DNA of 64,000 bases from RBC074 sp964470555 (GTDB lineage: Bacteria; Acidobacteriota; Blastocatellia; RBC074). Of this stretch, positions 28,348-36,717 are shown one piece after another. Positions within the stretch are counted from its first letter, which is position 1. Each line of letters opens with the position of its first letter. The stretch is from the NCBI GenBank assembly GCA_964470555.1, contig CAYYDG010000007.1, positions 1 to 64,000 of the forward strand, given 5' to 3'. The translations under genes and the position numbers were made by a program. The notes beneath the pieces are model-generated. The model saw only the letters and a program-made list of their open reading frames with translations. It ran no database searches and had not been told where the DNA came from.

Positions 28348-29199
28348 ATGCAGAGCGAAGTGTCCTCGCTCGAAGCGGTGTATCTGATCTGGTTGTCTGG
28401 AGCCGGATGCAATGGCGGATGTACGATGGCCATGCTTGGCGCGTCGGAGCCCGGCATTGAAGATTTGATTCTGGGCAATGTGCCGGACGCGCCGCGTGTG
28501 ATTTTGGTGCATCCGGAATTGGCGATGGAAAACGGAGACACGTTTCGCGCCAGTCTGGAACGCGCCGCCGCCGGGCAGTTGTCGCCTTATGTGTTGGTGT
28601 TGGAAGGCGCGATTGCCAATGAACGGCTGGCTGGTTCGGGCAGTTTTTCGCGATTGGGAACTTCGACCGATGGCCGACCGATTACCACATCTGACTGGGT
28701 AGACCGGCTGGCTCCGCACGCGGAAGCGGTGATTGCCATGGGAAGCTGCGCCTCTTGGGGAGGCGTGATGGCGGCTGATGGCAGTCCGATTGGCGCGCGT
28801 GGATTGGAAGATTATCTGGGCCGCGATTATCGCAGCCGTGGCGGTTTGCCGATCATCAATGTGCCGGGATGTGCCCCCACCGGCGAAGGTTTTCTTGAAA
28901 CTCTGACTTACGTTTTTCTTCATCTGGCTCAATTGGTGCCCCTGGACCTGGATGAAGAACGCCGTCCTCGATGGTTGTACAACCACGAGACGTACCCGTT
29001 GCCTCCGCGAGTCGAATATCCCCCGGCAGTAGGTTTTGATCTGTCGAATCGTCCGGCAATCAAATGTCCGGTTCCTGTCACCGGCTGGTTGCGCGGATTT
29101 GGTGGATGCGCCCGCGTCGGCGGAAGCTGTATCGGATGCACTGAGCGCGATTTCGTGGATCAGTACATGGCGTTGGCCAGACCCGATCCGGCGTTTTGA
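28348..29199 (+). CDS. [NiFe]-hydrogenase small subunit, group 1h (Hhy/Huc)-like
   Basis: 283 aa from the ATG at 28348 (AGAGG 8 nt upstream; the frame also opens at a GTG, 28339). Homologous to the small subunits of high-affinity group 1h hydrogenases, often annotated as HypE-like: GASEPGIEDLILGNVPDAPR, VLVLEGA, GSCASWGG, NVPGCAPTGE, PLDLDEERRPRWLY. Fe-S ligands are visible: C21, C25, C134 and C175 (proximal cluster) and H213, C240, C254, C261 and C264 (distal clusters). The first pair reads GCNGGC, a CxxxC instead of the family's CxxC. There is no Tat signal. The protein would carry electrons from a large subunit, but both large-subunit homologues downstream lack the Ni site. Confidence 0.9.
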   Translation: MQSEVSSLEAVYLIWLSGAGCNGGCTMAMLGASEPGIEDLILGNVPDAPRVILVHPELAMENGDTFRASLERAAAGQLSPYVLVLEGAIANERLAGSGSFSRLGTSTDGRPITTSDWVDRLAPHAEAVIAMGSCASWGGVMAADGSPIGARGLEDYLGRDYRSRGGLPIINVPGCAPTGEGFLETLTYVFLHLAQLVPLDLDEERRPRWLYNHETYPLPPRVEYPPAVGFDLSNRPAIKCPVPVTGWLRGFGGCARVGGSCIGCTERDFVDQYMALARPDPAF

Positions 29200-29364
29200 G
29201 CAAACATCGTGATGCCTCTTTAGTTTTAGTTACGCCCCAATAAAGCCCCAAATGATTGCACGATGTTTAGCGACGAACGGCGTTCTTGACGCAGCGACAC
29301 ATTCTTTTGAGCGCAGCCTACCCTCACACAGGCGTTCAGGCGTTCAACACGTATTTCTTTTTCT

Positions 29365-31164
29365 TTGCCTGTGACCTTCAGAAGTCTGCCAATCGAATTC
29401 GACGCTTACGGGCGCGCGCATCTGCGCGATGAAGACGCCGTTGCGCCTTTCAGCGTGGACGGCGATCCGCGAATACAGCGGGCGCTCAACCGCGAAAAGG
29501 CGCTGGAAAAACTGGCCGACAACCAGCACGTCCGGGATTTCAATGTTTCCCCGGTGACGCGCGTGTCGGGCAATCTGTCGGTTCATGCGGTGATTGATTT
29601 TGAACAGCGTCGCGTGCTGGACGCCCGGATCGAAAACGCGCAGTTCTGCGGCTATGAATTGCTGGTTAAGGGGCGCGAACCTTCGGATGCTGTTCATCTG
29701 GCCAGCCGCGCGCGCGGAACATCCAGCGTGGCGCACACGATTGCGGCGGCAATGGCGCTGGAAATGTCATGCGGCGTGACGCCTCCGCCGCTGGCGATTC
29801 TGGCTCGCAACCTGGGCGCGTGCGGCGAAGTCTTGGGCGAAAGCGCGCATCATTTATTCTTGCTGGCCGGGCCGGATTATTCCGAAGCGGCAATCAGTCG
29901 CACCAGTTTGTCATTGTGGGGCAAGGCGCAGAAAACTCCCGCCCCCGGCGTGAATGTTCACGGATTGGACACAATTGCCGACGTCATGCGCGGACTAAAT
30001 CCGCTTAGTGGTCACTTGTATTTGGAATCGTTGCAGATGATGCGGCTGTCGCGCGAAATCGTGACGGTGTTGTTGGGCAAATATCCGCATCCGTCGGCAG
30101 TTGTGCCGGGAGGAATCGGCGTCGAAGCCAACAAGGAATCGTTCAACCAGGTGCTGGGGCGCGTCAACACGCTGCTGGATTACGCCAAAAAGGTGACGGC
30201 AATCTGGGACGATCTGGTGGATTTCTTTTACGACGCCGAACCGCGGTATCGCCGCGTAGGCGAATTGCCGGGCAATCTGTTTTCCGTCGGGTTGTGGGAC
30301 GACCCGGAAAGTTATGACGCCAGTTACACCAACTGCAACGGCTGGGGACAGCAGCGGTTGTCCATGCCGGGCGTGATGATTAACGGCGAATTGCGGACAT
30401 CGCGGTTGAGCGACATCAACATCGGCATCGAAGAGTTCATTGACCATTCGTTTTATAAAAGCTGGGAAGGCGAATTGTTCGATGCCGACCCGTTGAGCGG
30501 CCCGTTGTCGCCCTGGCATCCCTGGAACAAGCAAACGGTTCCGGCTCCGCAGGAACGAAACTGGCGCGAACGATATTCGTGGGCGGCGGCTCCGCGTTGG
30601 GATAGGGAACCGATGGAAACCGGCGCATTGGCGCGCATGTGGGTCAACACACTGAACGCCAATTCCAATTGCGAATTCATCACCACCGGTCGCCGTTCGA
30701 TGGAAATCGCTCTGCCGAAAGGCCAACAACCGGCGATGAGCGTTCGCTGGTTGATTCCCGAACGTCCGAACACGCTGGAACGGATTCGCGCGCGAGCTTA
30801 TCAACTGGCTTATGCCGGAATCGTCGCTTATGCCAATTTGCTGCAGGCGTTCGATTACGTGCGACGCGGGGAAACTCATATCTCCCGGCGTTTTCGCGTG
30901 CCGGACAAAACCACCATCGGCGTTGGCTTTTGGGAATGCGGGCGCGGAGCCGTCACGCATCATCTGTCCATCAACGAACGCAAATTGATGAATTACCAGA
31001 TCATCACGCCTTCGGAATGGATGGGATCGCCGCGCGACGCCGTCGGAATGCCGGGAATTTACGAAGCGGCAATTATGAATACTCCGCTGTTGGAAGAATG
31101 CGCGCGGTCGGAAGACCTGACCGGCGTGGACATTTTGCGAACGGTTCGGAGTTTTGATCCTTAA
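29365..31164 (+). CDS. [NiFe]-hydrogenase large-subunit homologue lacking all Ni-Fe cysteines (copy 1)
   Basis: About 599 aa, clearly collinear with group 1h large subunits: LPIEFDAYGRAHLRDED, F.GYE (E98, the conserved proton-path Glu), HLFLLAGPDYSE, YPHPSAVVPGGIGVEA, DLVDFFYDAEPRY, HPWNKQTVPAP, YSWAAAPRWDREPMETGALARMW, AVGMPGIYEAA, DILRTVRSFDP. Both active-site motifs are gone. The first CxxC is replaced in SRARGTSS (R117 and S120 where Cys are expected). The protein ends at SFDP*, exactly before the second CxxC and the maturation-cleaved tail. No frameshift is seen. The start is TTG 29365 or GTG 29371; no Shine-Dalgarno. Binding of Ni-Fe(CN)2CO is therefore not expected. Confidence 0.88.
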   Translation: MPVTFRSLPIEFDAYGRAHLRDEDAVAPFSVDGDPRIQRALNREKALEKLADNQHVRDFNVSPVTRVSGNLSVHAVIDFEQRRVLDARIENAQFCGYELLVKGREPSDAVHLASRARGTSSVAHTIAAAMALEMSCGVTPPPLAILARNLGACGEVLGESAHHLFLLAGPDYSEAAISRTSLSLWGKAQKTPAPGVNVHGLDTIADVMRGLNPLSGHLYLESLQMMRLSREIVTVLLGKYPHPSAVVPGGIGVEANKESFNQVLGRVNTLLDYAKKVTAIWDDLVDFFYDAEPRYRRVGELPGNLFSVGLWDDPESYDASYTNCNGWGQQRLSMPGVMINGELRTSRLSDINIGIEEFIDHSFYKSWEGELFDADPLSGPLSPWHPWNKQTVPAPQERNWRERYSWAAAPRWDREPMETGALARMWVNTLNANSNCEFITTGRRSMEIALPKGQQPAMSVRWLIPERPNTLERIRARAYQLAYAGIVAYANLLQAFDYVRRGETHISRRFRVPDKTTIGVGFWECGRGAVTHHLSINERKLMNYQIITPSEWMGSPRDAVGMPGIYEAAIMNTPLLEECARSEDLTGVDILRTVRSFDP

Positions 31165-31233
31165 TCGGTAGTTGGTAGTTGATGGTTGGAAACAATCACC
31201 GACCACCAGCCTCCGACCACCAATCACCCAAAA

Positions 31234-33039
31234 ATGGTTTTCAAAAACCTGCCAATCGAATTCGACAAAGGAGGACAAGCGCGAATGCGCGCTGTCGGCG
31301 TAGCCGATCCGTTCGGATTGGAAACCGCCGCGCGTCCGCAGCTTGCCACCGAACGCGAACGAATATTGAAAGAAGCGGCGGACAATCCGCACGTGTACCG
31401 GTTTGAAGTTGACCCGCTGACTCGCGCCACCGAACGCTTATCGCTGGGCGCGCTGATTGATTTCGCTTCGCGCAAAGTGCTCGACGTGCGTGTCGAAACC
31501 ACAGGTTTTCGCGGTTGCGAACTGGTGTTGAAAAATCGAGCGCCGTCGGATGTCGTCGCCCTGGCCAGTCGCGTCAGTGGACAGGGCAGCGGAGCCAATT
31601 CGATTGCGGCGGCTCAGGCCTTGGAAATGGCCTACGGCATTGCACCGCCTCCGTTGGCGACAATTGTCCGAAGTTTGGGCGCCGCGGCGGAGTTGCTGGC
31701 TTCGCATGTGCGGCATTTGTTTCTGGTCGCTGGGCCAGATTATTCCGAAGAAGTTGTCGCCAAAACCAACCCTTCGTTGTGGATCATCGCACAGCAAACG
31801 GCTGCGCCCGGAACGTCATTTCATGGATTTCGCACCATCGGCGAACTCATGACCGAGATGAATGCCTTCAGCGGGCAACTGTACCGCGAAGCGATTCAAT
31901 TGACGCGCACTGCGTGCGAAGTCGCCACATTGGTTTTTGGCAAATACCCGCATCCGTCTTCTATCTTTCCCGGGGGAGTCGGAATCGAAGCCAATCGCTC
32001 GACTTTTCAGAGCGTGCTGGGACGCATCAATCAACTGGTGGATTACGCCAAAAAGGTTGTCGCCATTTGGGACGATCTGGTGGAATTCTTTTACGCCGCC
32101 GATGCGCGGTATCGCCACCTTGGCGAAACACAATCGAATTTCATCAGCGCCGGATTGTGGGACGACGCGAACGGTTACAACGCGCGCTTCGAAAATTGCA
32201 ACGAATGGGGCGAACGCCGTATGGCGACGCCAGGCGTGATCGTCAAAGGCAAATTGCGAACGACCAAGTTGGCCGAAATCAGCGCCGGAATCGAAGAGTT
32301 CGCCGATCATTCGTTTTATTCCGCGTGGAACGGGCATCCGCTCAAAGCCGATCCGCTGGGCGTTCCGTTGTCGCCGCTGCATCCGTGGAACAAGCTGACG
32401 ATTCCCGTGCCGGAACTCGGCAATTGGCAAAAAGCCTATAGTTGGAACACTGCCCCTCGCTGGGATCGTGAGCCTATGGAATCGGGCGCGCTCGCCCGCC
32501 AATGGATTACTGCTGTTGGCGGCAAGTTGAAGAACGAGTTTATTCACGCCACCGGAACCGCCGGAAAAGATGCGGGGCTGGAAATTGATCTGCCGAAATT
32601 CCAGCTTCCGGCGACGAAAGTCGTCTGGCAGGTTCCCGAACGCGCCAACGCATTTGAACGCAATCGCGCGCGGGCGTATCACATTTCGTATTGCAGCGTC
32701 ATTGCGTTGACGTATCTGTTGAAAGCCTTTGACGCATTGCAGCGCGGCGAAACCGCCATGTCCACGCGGTTTCGCGTTCCGCAGGAAGCCATCGGAGCCG
32801 GATTCTGGGAAGACGCCCAGGGCTGTTTGATGCATTACGTGATGATCGCCGGCGGCCAGATCGCCAATTACCAGATTGTCACGGCGTCGAGCTGGATGGG
32901 ATCGCCGCAGGATTCGTTCGGCGTTCCGGGGCCGTATGAAAAGGCGATTCTTTCGACGCCGCTGCTGGAAGATTTTGGACATCCCGAAGAATGCACCGGC
33001 ATTGATTTGCTCAGAGCCGTACGAAGTTTTGACCCTTAA
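31234..33039 (+). CDS. [NiFe]-hydrogenase large-subunit homologue lacking all Ni-Fe cysteines (copy 2)
   Basis: 601 aa, a tandem paralogue of copy 1 (LPIEFD, GFRGCE, HLFLVAGPDYSE, KYPHPSSIFPGGVGIEA, DLVEFFYAADARY, HPWNKLTIPVPE, YSWNTAPRWDREPMESGALARQW, GVPGPYEKA, DLLRAVRSFDP). Here the first CxxC has become SRVSGQGSG (S115 and G118 in place of Cys), a different substitution from copy 1. It too stops at SFDP*. The frame is open to 31186, but those first 16 codons are a repetitive intergenic sequence; the ATG at 31234 matches the N-terminus of copy 1. The conserved Glu of RGxE is kept (E96). It probably pairs with copy 1 and/or the small subunit. Confidence 0.88.
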   Translation: MVFKNLPIEFDKGGQARMRAVGVADPFGLETAARPQLATERERILKEAADNPHVYRFEVDPLTRATERLSLGALIDFASRKVLDVRVETTGFRGCELVLKNRAPSDVVALASRVSGQGSGANSIAAAQALEMAYGIAPPPLATIVRSLGAAAELLASHVRHLFLVAGPDYSEEVVAKTNPSLWIIAQQTAAPGTSFHGFRTIGELMTEMNAFSGQLYREAIQLTRTACEVATLVFGKYPHPSSIFPGGVGIEANRSTFQSVLGRINQLVDYAKKVVAIWDDLVEFFYAADARYRHLGETQSNFISAGLWDDANGYNARFENCNEWGERRMATPGVIVKGKLRTTKLAEISAGIEEFADHSFYSAWNGHPLKADPLGVPLSPLHPWNKLTIPVPELGNWQKAYSWNTAPRWDREPMESGALARQWITAVGGKLKNEFIHATGTAGKDAGLEIDLPKFQLPATKVVWQVPERANAFERNRARAYHISYCSVIALTYLLKAFDALQRGETAMSTRFRVPQEAIGAGFWEDAQGCLMHYVMIAGGQIANYQIVTASSWMGSPQDSFGVPGPYEKAILSTPLLEDFGHPEECTGIDLLRAVRSFDP

Positions 33040-33041
33040 AG

Positions 33042-33128
33042 GATTGCGGATTGTAGATTGCGGATTGCGGATTTCCTGCTGATTGTCAGCGCGTGAAATC
33101 CGAAATCCACAATCCGAAATCCGCAATC
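33042..33128. repeat. Imperfect inverted repeat of GATTGCGGATT units
   Basis: 34-nt arms (33042-33075 and 33095-33128) matching at 29 of 34 positions after inversion, each made of iterated ATTGCGG/ATTTCGG units. It sits between large-subunit copy 2 and the kinase gene. Could form a long hairpin. Confidence 0.7.
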
Positions 33129-33154
33129 ACCCGATCCCCCTTTGGAGGTTTTGA

Positions 33155-36100
33155 ATGCGACTGCCAACCTGGAAGTTCAGAAACGTAGAAGAAGATCGTG
33201 ACGAAAACCGTCGCCAACTGCACGAAGCAGCGTGGCCGGACATGTTCGCCAATTTGCAGAGCGCGTATGCCGAATTGACCAATGCCCAATTCGAGTTGGA
33301 ACGCCGCACGGCGGAAATTTCCGAAACGCGCGATCTGTTTCAACAGGTGATTTCGTCAATGTCGGAGGCATTGTTCCTGACAGACCGTTCCGGTCGCGTG
33401 ATTCGCGCCAATCCTGCGGCAGCCGCCTTGCTGGAATGTCCTGAAACTTCGATCCTCGGTCGCCCGCTGACGGCGGTCTGCGGTTCCGATGACATTCCGG
33501 CGACTCCGTGGAAATTGATGGAAATTGCGCCGACCGGTCGCATCACCAACCTCGACGCCGATTTGCGCACGATGGGCGGAGCCAACATTCCCGTCAGCTT
33601 CTCGCTCGGTCTGATGCACGACAAACAGAACAAGATCACAGGTGTACTGGCTGTCGCCCGCGACATGCGAGAACAGCGCAGTTTGATCAACAGTCTGGTT
33701 GCCGCGCGCACGCGCTTTCAGGAATTGTTGGAATTCGCGCCGGACGCGATTGTGCTGGCCAATCAGGACGGCGAAATCGTGCTGGTCAATACGCAAACCG
33801 AAAAGCTGTTCGGCTACAAACGCGAAGAGTTGCTAGGTAAAAGCGTCGAAGTGCTGGTTCCCGAACGGTTGCGCGGACAGGTTCCAGAACCTCCCGTAGA
33901 AAAAGACGATGCGCTGCTCGATCTGGACGAAGCCCTGTTGACGGGCAATCTTTCCGGCAACGCCGAACAGGTGGAGTTTTACCTGCTCGACCGCGATGGC
34001 CGCGAATTCCCTGCGGAAATCACCCGCCGCCAGATTGAAACCGAAGACGGGTTGCTGGTCATGAGCCTGATCCGCGATGTGACCGAACGCAAACGCGCCG
34101 AAGCCGCTCGCCGGGCCGCCGAAAGTCGTTACCAGGATTTGTTCGATAACGCCAACGACATCGTTTACATCCACGATCTGGAAGGCAATTTCAAATCGCT
34201 TAACAAGACCGCCGAACGATTGACGGGATATTCATTGGGCGAAGTTCTGCAAATGAACATCGCCCAGGTGGTAGTTCCGAAATACTTGCAGGAAGCCCAG
34301 CAGCGGATCATGCAGCATCTGTCCGGCCCCGATAATCTGCCGCCATTTGCGTTGGAAATCGTTCGCAAAGACGGAAGCTCCATGCCGGTCGAGGTCAGCA
34401 CTCGTTTGTTGATTGAAAACGGCCAGCCGGTCGGCGTGCAGGGAATCGCGCGCGACATCACGGAACGTTACCGCGCCGAAGCCGCTCAGGGAGCCGCCGA
34501 AGCCCGCTATCGCGCTCTGTTCGACAACGCCAACGACCTGATTTACACACACGACCTGCAGGGAAATTTCCAGACGGTCAACGAAATGTCCGAGCGCATC
34601 ACCGGATACAGCCACGAAGAAGCGATGAGCATGAACATCGCTCAGATCATTGCGCCGGAATATCTGCCCGGAGTGTTGCAGCGGGTAACTGAACAGGTGC
34701 AGGGCAAAACCTTCAAGACCCCGCTGGAACTGGAAATCGTCTGCAAAGACGGGCATCGGATGACGCTGGAAATCAACACCATGGTGTTGACCGAAAACGG
34801 CATGCCCATTGGCATGCAGGGCATCGCGCGCGACATTACCGAACGCAAACGAGCGGAATTGATTCAGGCGCGATTGAACCGGCAAGCCGCGTTGCGAGCC
34901 GAAATCAGCGCCGCGTTGACCAACGAAAACAACTCCTTGCCGCAGATGTTGCAGGAATGCGCCGAATCTGTGGTCGAGCATCTGGACGCAGCGTTGGCGC
35001 GCATCTGGTTGTTGAACGAAACCGGCGATGTGCTGATGTTGCAGGCCAGCGCCGGACTTGACGTCAACATCCCCGGACTCTCTGAACGTGTGCCGGTCGG
35101 CCAATACAAAATCGGGTTGATTGCCGAAGAAAAAGCGCCTCACCTGACCAACGACGTGCTGAACGATCCGCGCATCAGCGACAAGGCCTGGGCCGAACGC
35201 GAAGGAATGGCGGCGTTCGCCGGTTATCCGCTGATGGATGGCGACAAGTTGATCGGCGTATTGGCGATGTTTGCACGTCACGGCCTGGAAGCCGACACGA
35301 TCAACGCGCTGGCGTCTGTGGCCGACATTCTGGTTCACGGCATTCAGCGCAAACGCATTGAAGACGAACGCGCGTTGTTGCTCGCCCGCGAACACGAAGC
35401 GCGTATGGATGCCGAAAATGCCAGCCGGTTGAAAGACGACTTTTTGGCGATGATTTCGCATGAATTGCGCGCGCCGCTGACGGCGATTCTGGGTTGGGCG
35501 CAGATGCTGCGTTCGGGCACGCTCGACCGCGCCAGCGCTGAACGCGCGTTGACGACCATCGAACGCAACGCCAAATCGCAGGCGCATCTGGTCGGCGATT
35601 TGCTCGACGCATCGCGCATCGCCACCGGCAAACTCAGTCTGGAAGGCAAACCCGTCGAATTGATGAGCGTGGTGGACGCGGCGGTGGATGCCGTTCGGCC
35701 TTCGGTCGAAGCCAAGAGCTTGCGCATGCAAATCGTCATGGAACCCTGGGTCGGGCCGTTCAACGGCGACCCGGAACGATTGAAACAGGTCGTCTGGAAT
35801 CTGTTGTCGAACGCCATCAAGTTCACTCCGGCGGGCGGGTTGATCGAAGTCCGGTTGGAGCGATTGGAAAACAAAGCCTTGCTGATTGTCAGCGACACCG
35901 GACAGGGAATTGATCCCGAATTCCTGCCGCACATTTTTGATCGCTTCCGACAAGCCGACAGTTCGACCAAACGCCAGCAAGGCGGATTGGGATTGGGGTT
36001 GGCCATCGTCAAACACATTGTCGAACTGCACGGCGGAGCGATTTACGCTTACAGCCGAGGCGAAGGACAAGGTTCGGATTTCATGATTACCTTGCCTTTG

Positions 36101-36577
36101 GCGATGCAGACGGTCGAATCGAACGAAGGCGAATTGTGGCCGGAATCCTTGCCCGAATCTTCGACTCGTTCAGGCAATTTGCGCGGCATCAAAGTGCTGG
36201 TGGTGGACGACGAACGCGACACACGCGAAGTGTTGAGCGTGATGTTGAATCGTTACGGCACTGAAGTTCGCGCCGCCGGTTCTGTCCGCGAAGCGCTGGA
36301 AGTGCTGGCTGAATGGAAACCCGATTTGCTGGTTTCGGACATAGGCATGCCAGACGAAGACGGTTACGTGATGATTAAGAAACTGCGCGCTTTGCCGCCG
36401 GATCAAGGCGGTGAATTGCCCGCCGTGGCGTTGACAGCGTTTGCCAGCCCTGCGGACAGGGAAAAAGCTCTGGCTTCTGGATTCCAGCGCCATCTGGCCA
36501 AACCCGTCGAACCGGTCGAACTGGCCAAGATCGTCGCTCGCGTGCTGGGGCGCAGCGAAGAAGGCATCACGTTATAA
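33155..36577 (+). CDS. Hybrid histidine kinase with four PAS, one GAF and a receiver domain
   Basis: A 1140-aa cytoplasmic hybrid kinase with no membrane helices. An N-terminal coiled coil (~25-60) is followed by four PAS domains (starting ~65, 185, 325, 445; the third and fourth near-duplicates reading DNANDIVYIHDLEGNF / DNANDLIYTHDLQGNF). A GAF domain follows (~575-730), then HisKA with H769 in AMISHELRAPL, HATPase (NAIKFTPAGG, DTGQGIDPEF, GGLGLGLAIVKHIV) and a C-terminal receiver with the phospho-acceptor D1062 (LLVSDIGMP) and a switch Lys in AKPVEP. GGAGG is 6-7 nt upstream. It follows the hydrogenase-like genes by 115 nt and may read their state, an inference. No separate output regulator is adjacent. 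Confidence 0.92.
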   Translation: MRLPTWKFRNVEEDRDENRRQLHEAAWPDMFANLQSAYAELTNAQFELERRTAEISETRDLFQQVISSMSEALFLTDRSGRVIRANPAAAALLECPETSILGRPLTAVCGSDDIPATPWKLMEIAPTGRITNLDADLRTMGGANIPVSFSLGLMHDKQNKITGVLAVARDMREQRSLINSLVAARTRFQELLEFAPDAIVLANQDGEIVLVNTQTEKLFGYKREELLGKSVEVLVPERLRGQVPEPPVEKDDALLDLDEALLTGNLSGNAEQVEFYLLDRDGREFPAEITRRQIETEDGLLVMSLIRDVTERKRAEAARRAAESRYQDLFDNANDIVYIHDLEGNFKSLNKTAERLTGYSLGEVLQMNIAQVVVPKYLQEAQQRIMQHLSGPDNLPPFALEIVRKDGSSMPVEVSTRLLIENGQPVGVQGIARDITERYRAEAAQGAAEARYRALFDNANDLIYTHDLQGNFQTVNEMSERITGYSHEEAMSMNIAQIIAPEYLPGVLQRVTEQVQGKTFKTPLELEIVCKDGHRMTLEINTMVLTENGMPIGMQGIARDITERKRAELIQARLNRQAALRAEISAALTNENNSLPQMLQECAESVVEHLDAALARIWLLNETGDVLMLQASAGLDVNIPGLSERVPVGQYKIGLIAEEKAPHLTNDVLNDPRISDKAWAEREGMAAFAGYPLMDGDKLIGVLAMFARHGLEADTINALASVADILVHGIQRKRIEDERALLLAREHEARMDAENASRLKDDFLAMISHELRAPLTAILGWAQMLRSGTLDRASAERALTTIERNAKSQAHLVGDLLDASRIATGKLSLEGKPVELMSVVDAAVDAVRPSVEAKSLRMQIVMEPWVGPFNGDPERLKQVVWNLLSNAIKFTPAGGLIEVRLERLENKALLIVSDTGQGIDPEFLPHIFDRFRQADSSTKRQQGGLGLGLAIVKHIVELHGGAIYAYSRGEGQGSDFMITLPLAMQTVESNEGELWPESLPESSTRSGNLRGIKVLVVDDERDTREVLSVMLNRYGTEVRAAGSVREALEVLAEWKPDLLVSDIGMPDEDGYVMIKKLRALPPDQGGELPAVALTAFASPADREKALASGFQRHLAKPVEPVELAKIVARVLGRSEEGITL

Positions 36578-36717
36578 GTTCTCACCCCCGCGTCTGTGGC
36601 GGGGCTGCGCTTCACTGTGCAGTTCCGCCATTCGCGATACGCCTTTCCCATCAGCCGAAGCATAAACTCTTCCCGACTCCCCACCATTGACACCATTTCC
36701 CGAACAGGAACTTTTTT

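Noticed and set aside
29365..33039. Loss of hydrogenase cysteines as a frameshift artefact
   Set aside because: Both genes are in frame throughout, the L1 sites are plain substitutions, and no CxxC is found in any frame just after the SFDP stop codons.
29995..33126. Long minus-strand frames (465 and 436 codons) opposite the hydrogenase-like genes
   Set aside because: They are antisense shadows of GC-rich coding sequence: composition is Arg/His/Gln-heavy, there is no domain and no Shine-Dalgarno.
34232..36070. 612-codon minus-strand frame opposite the hybrid kinase
   Set aside because: Antisense shadow; repetitive FxxGxxQ-type composition mirrors the PAS repeats of the real gene.
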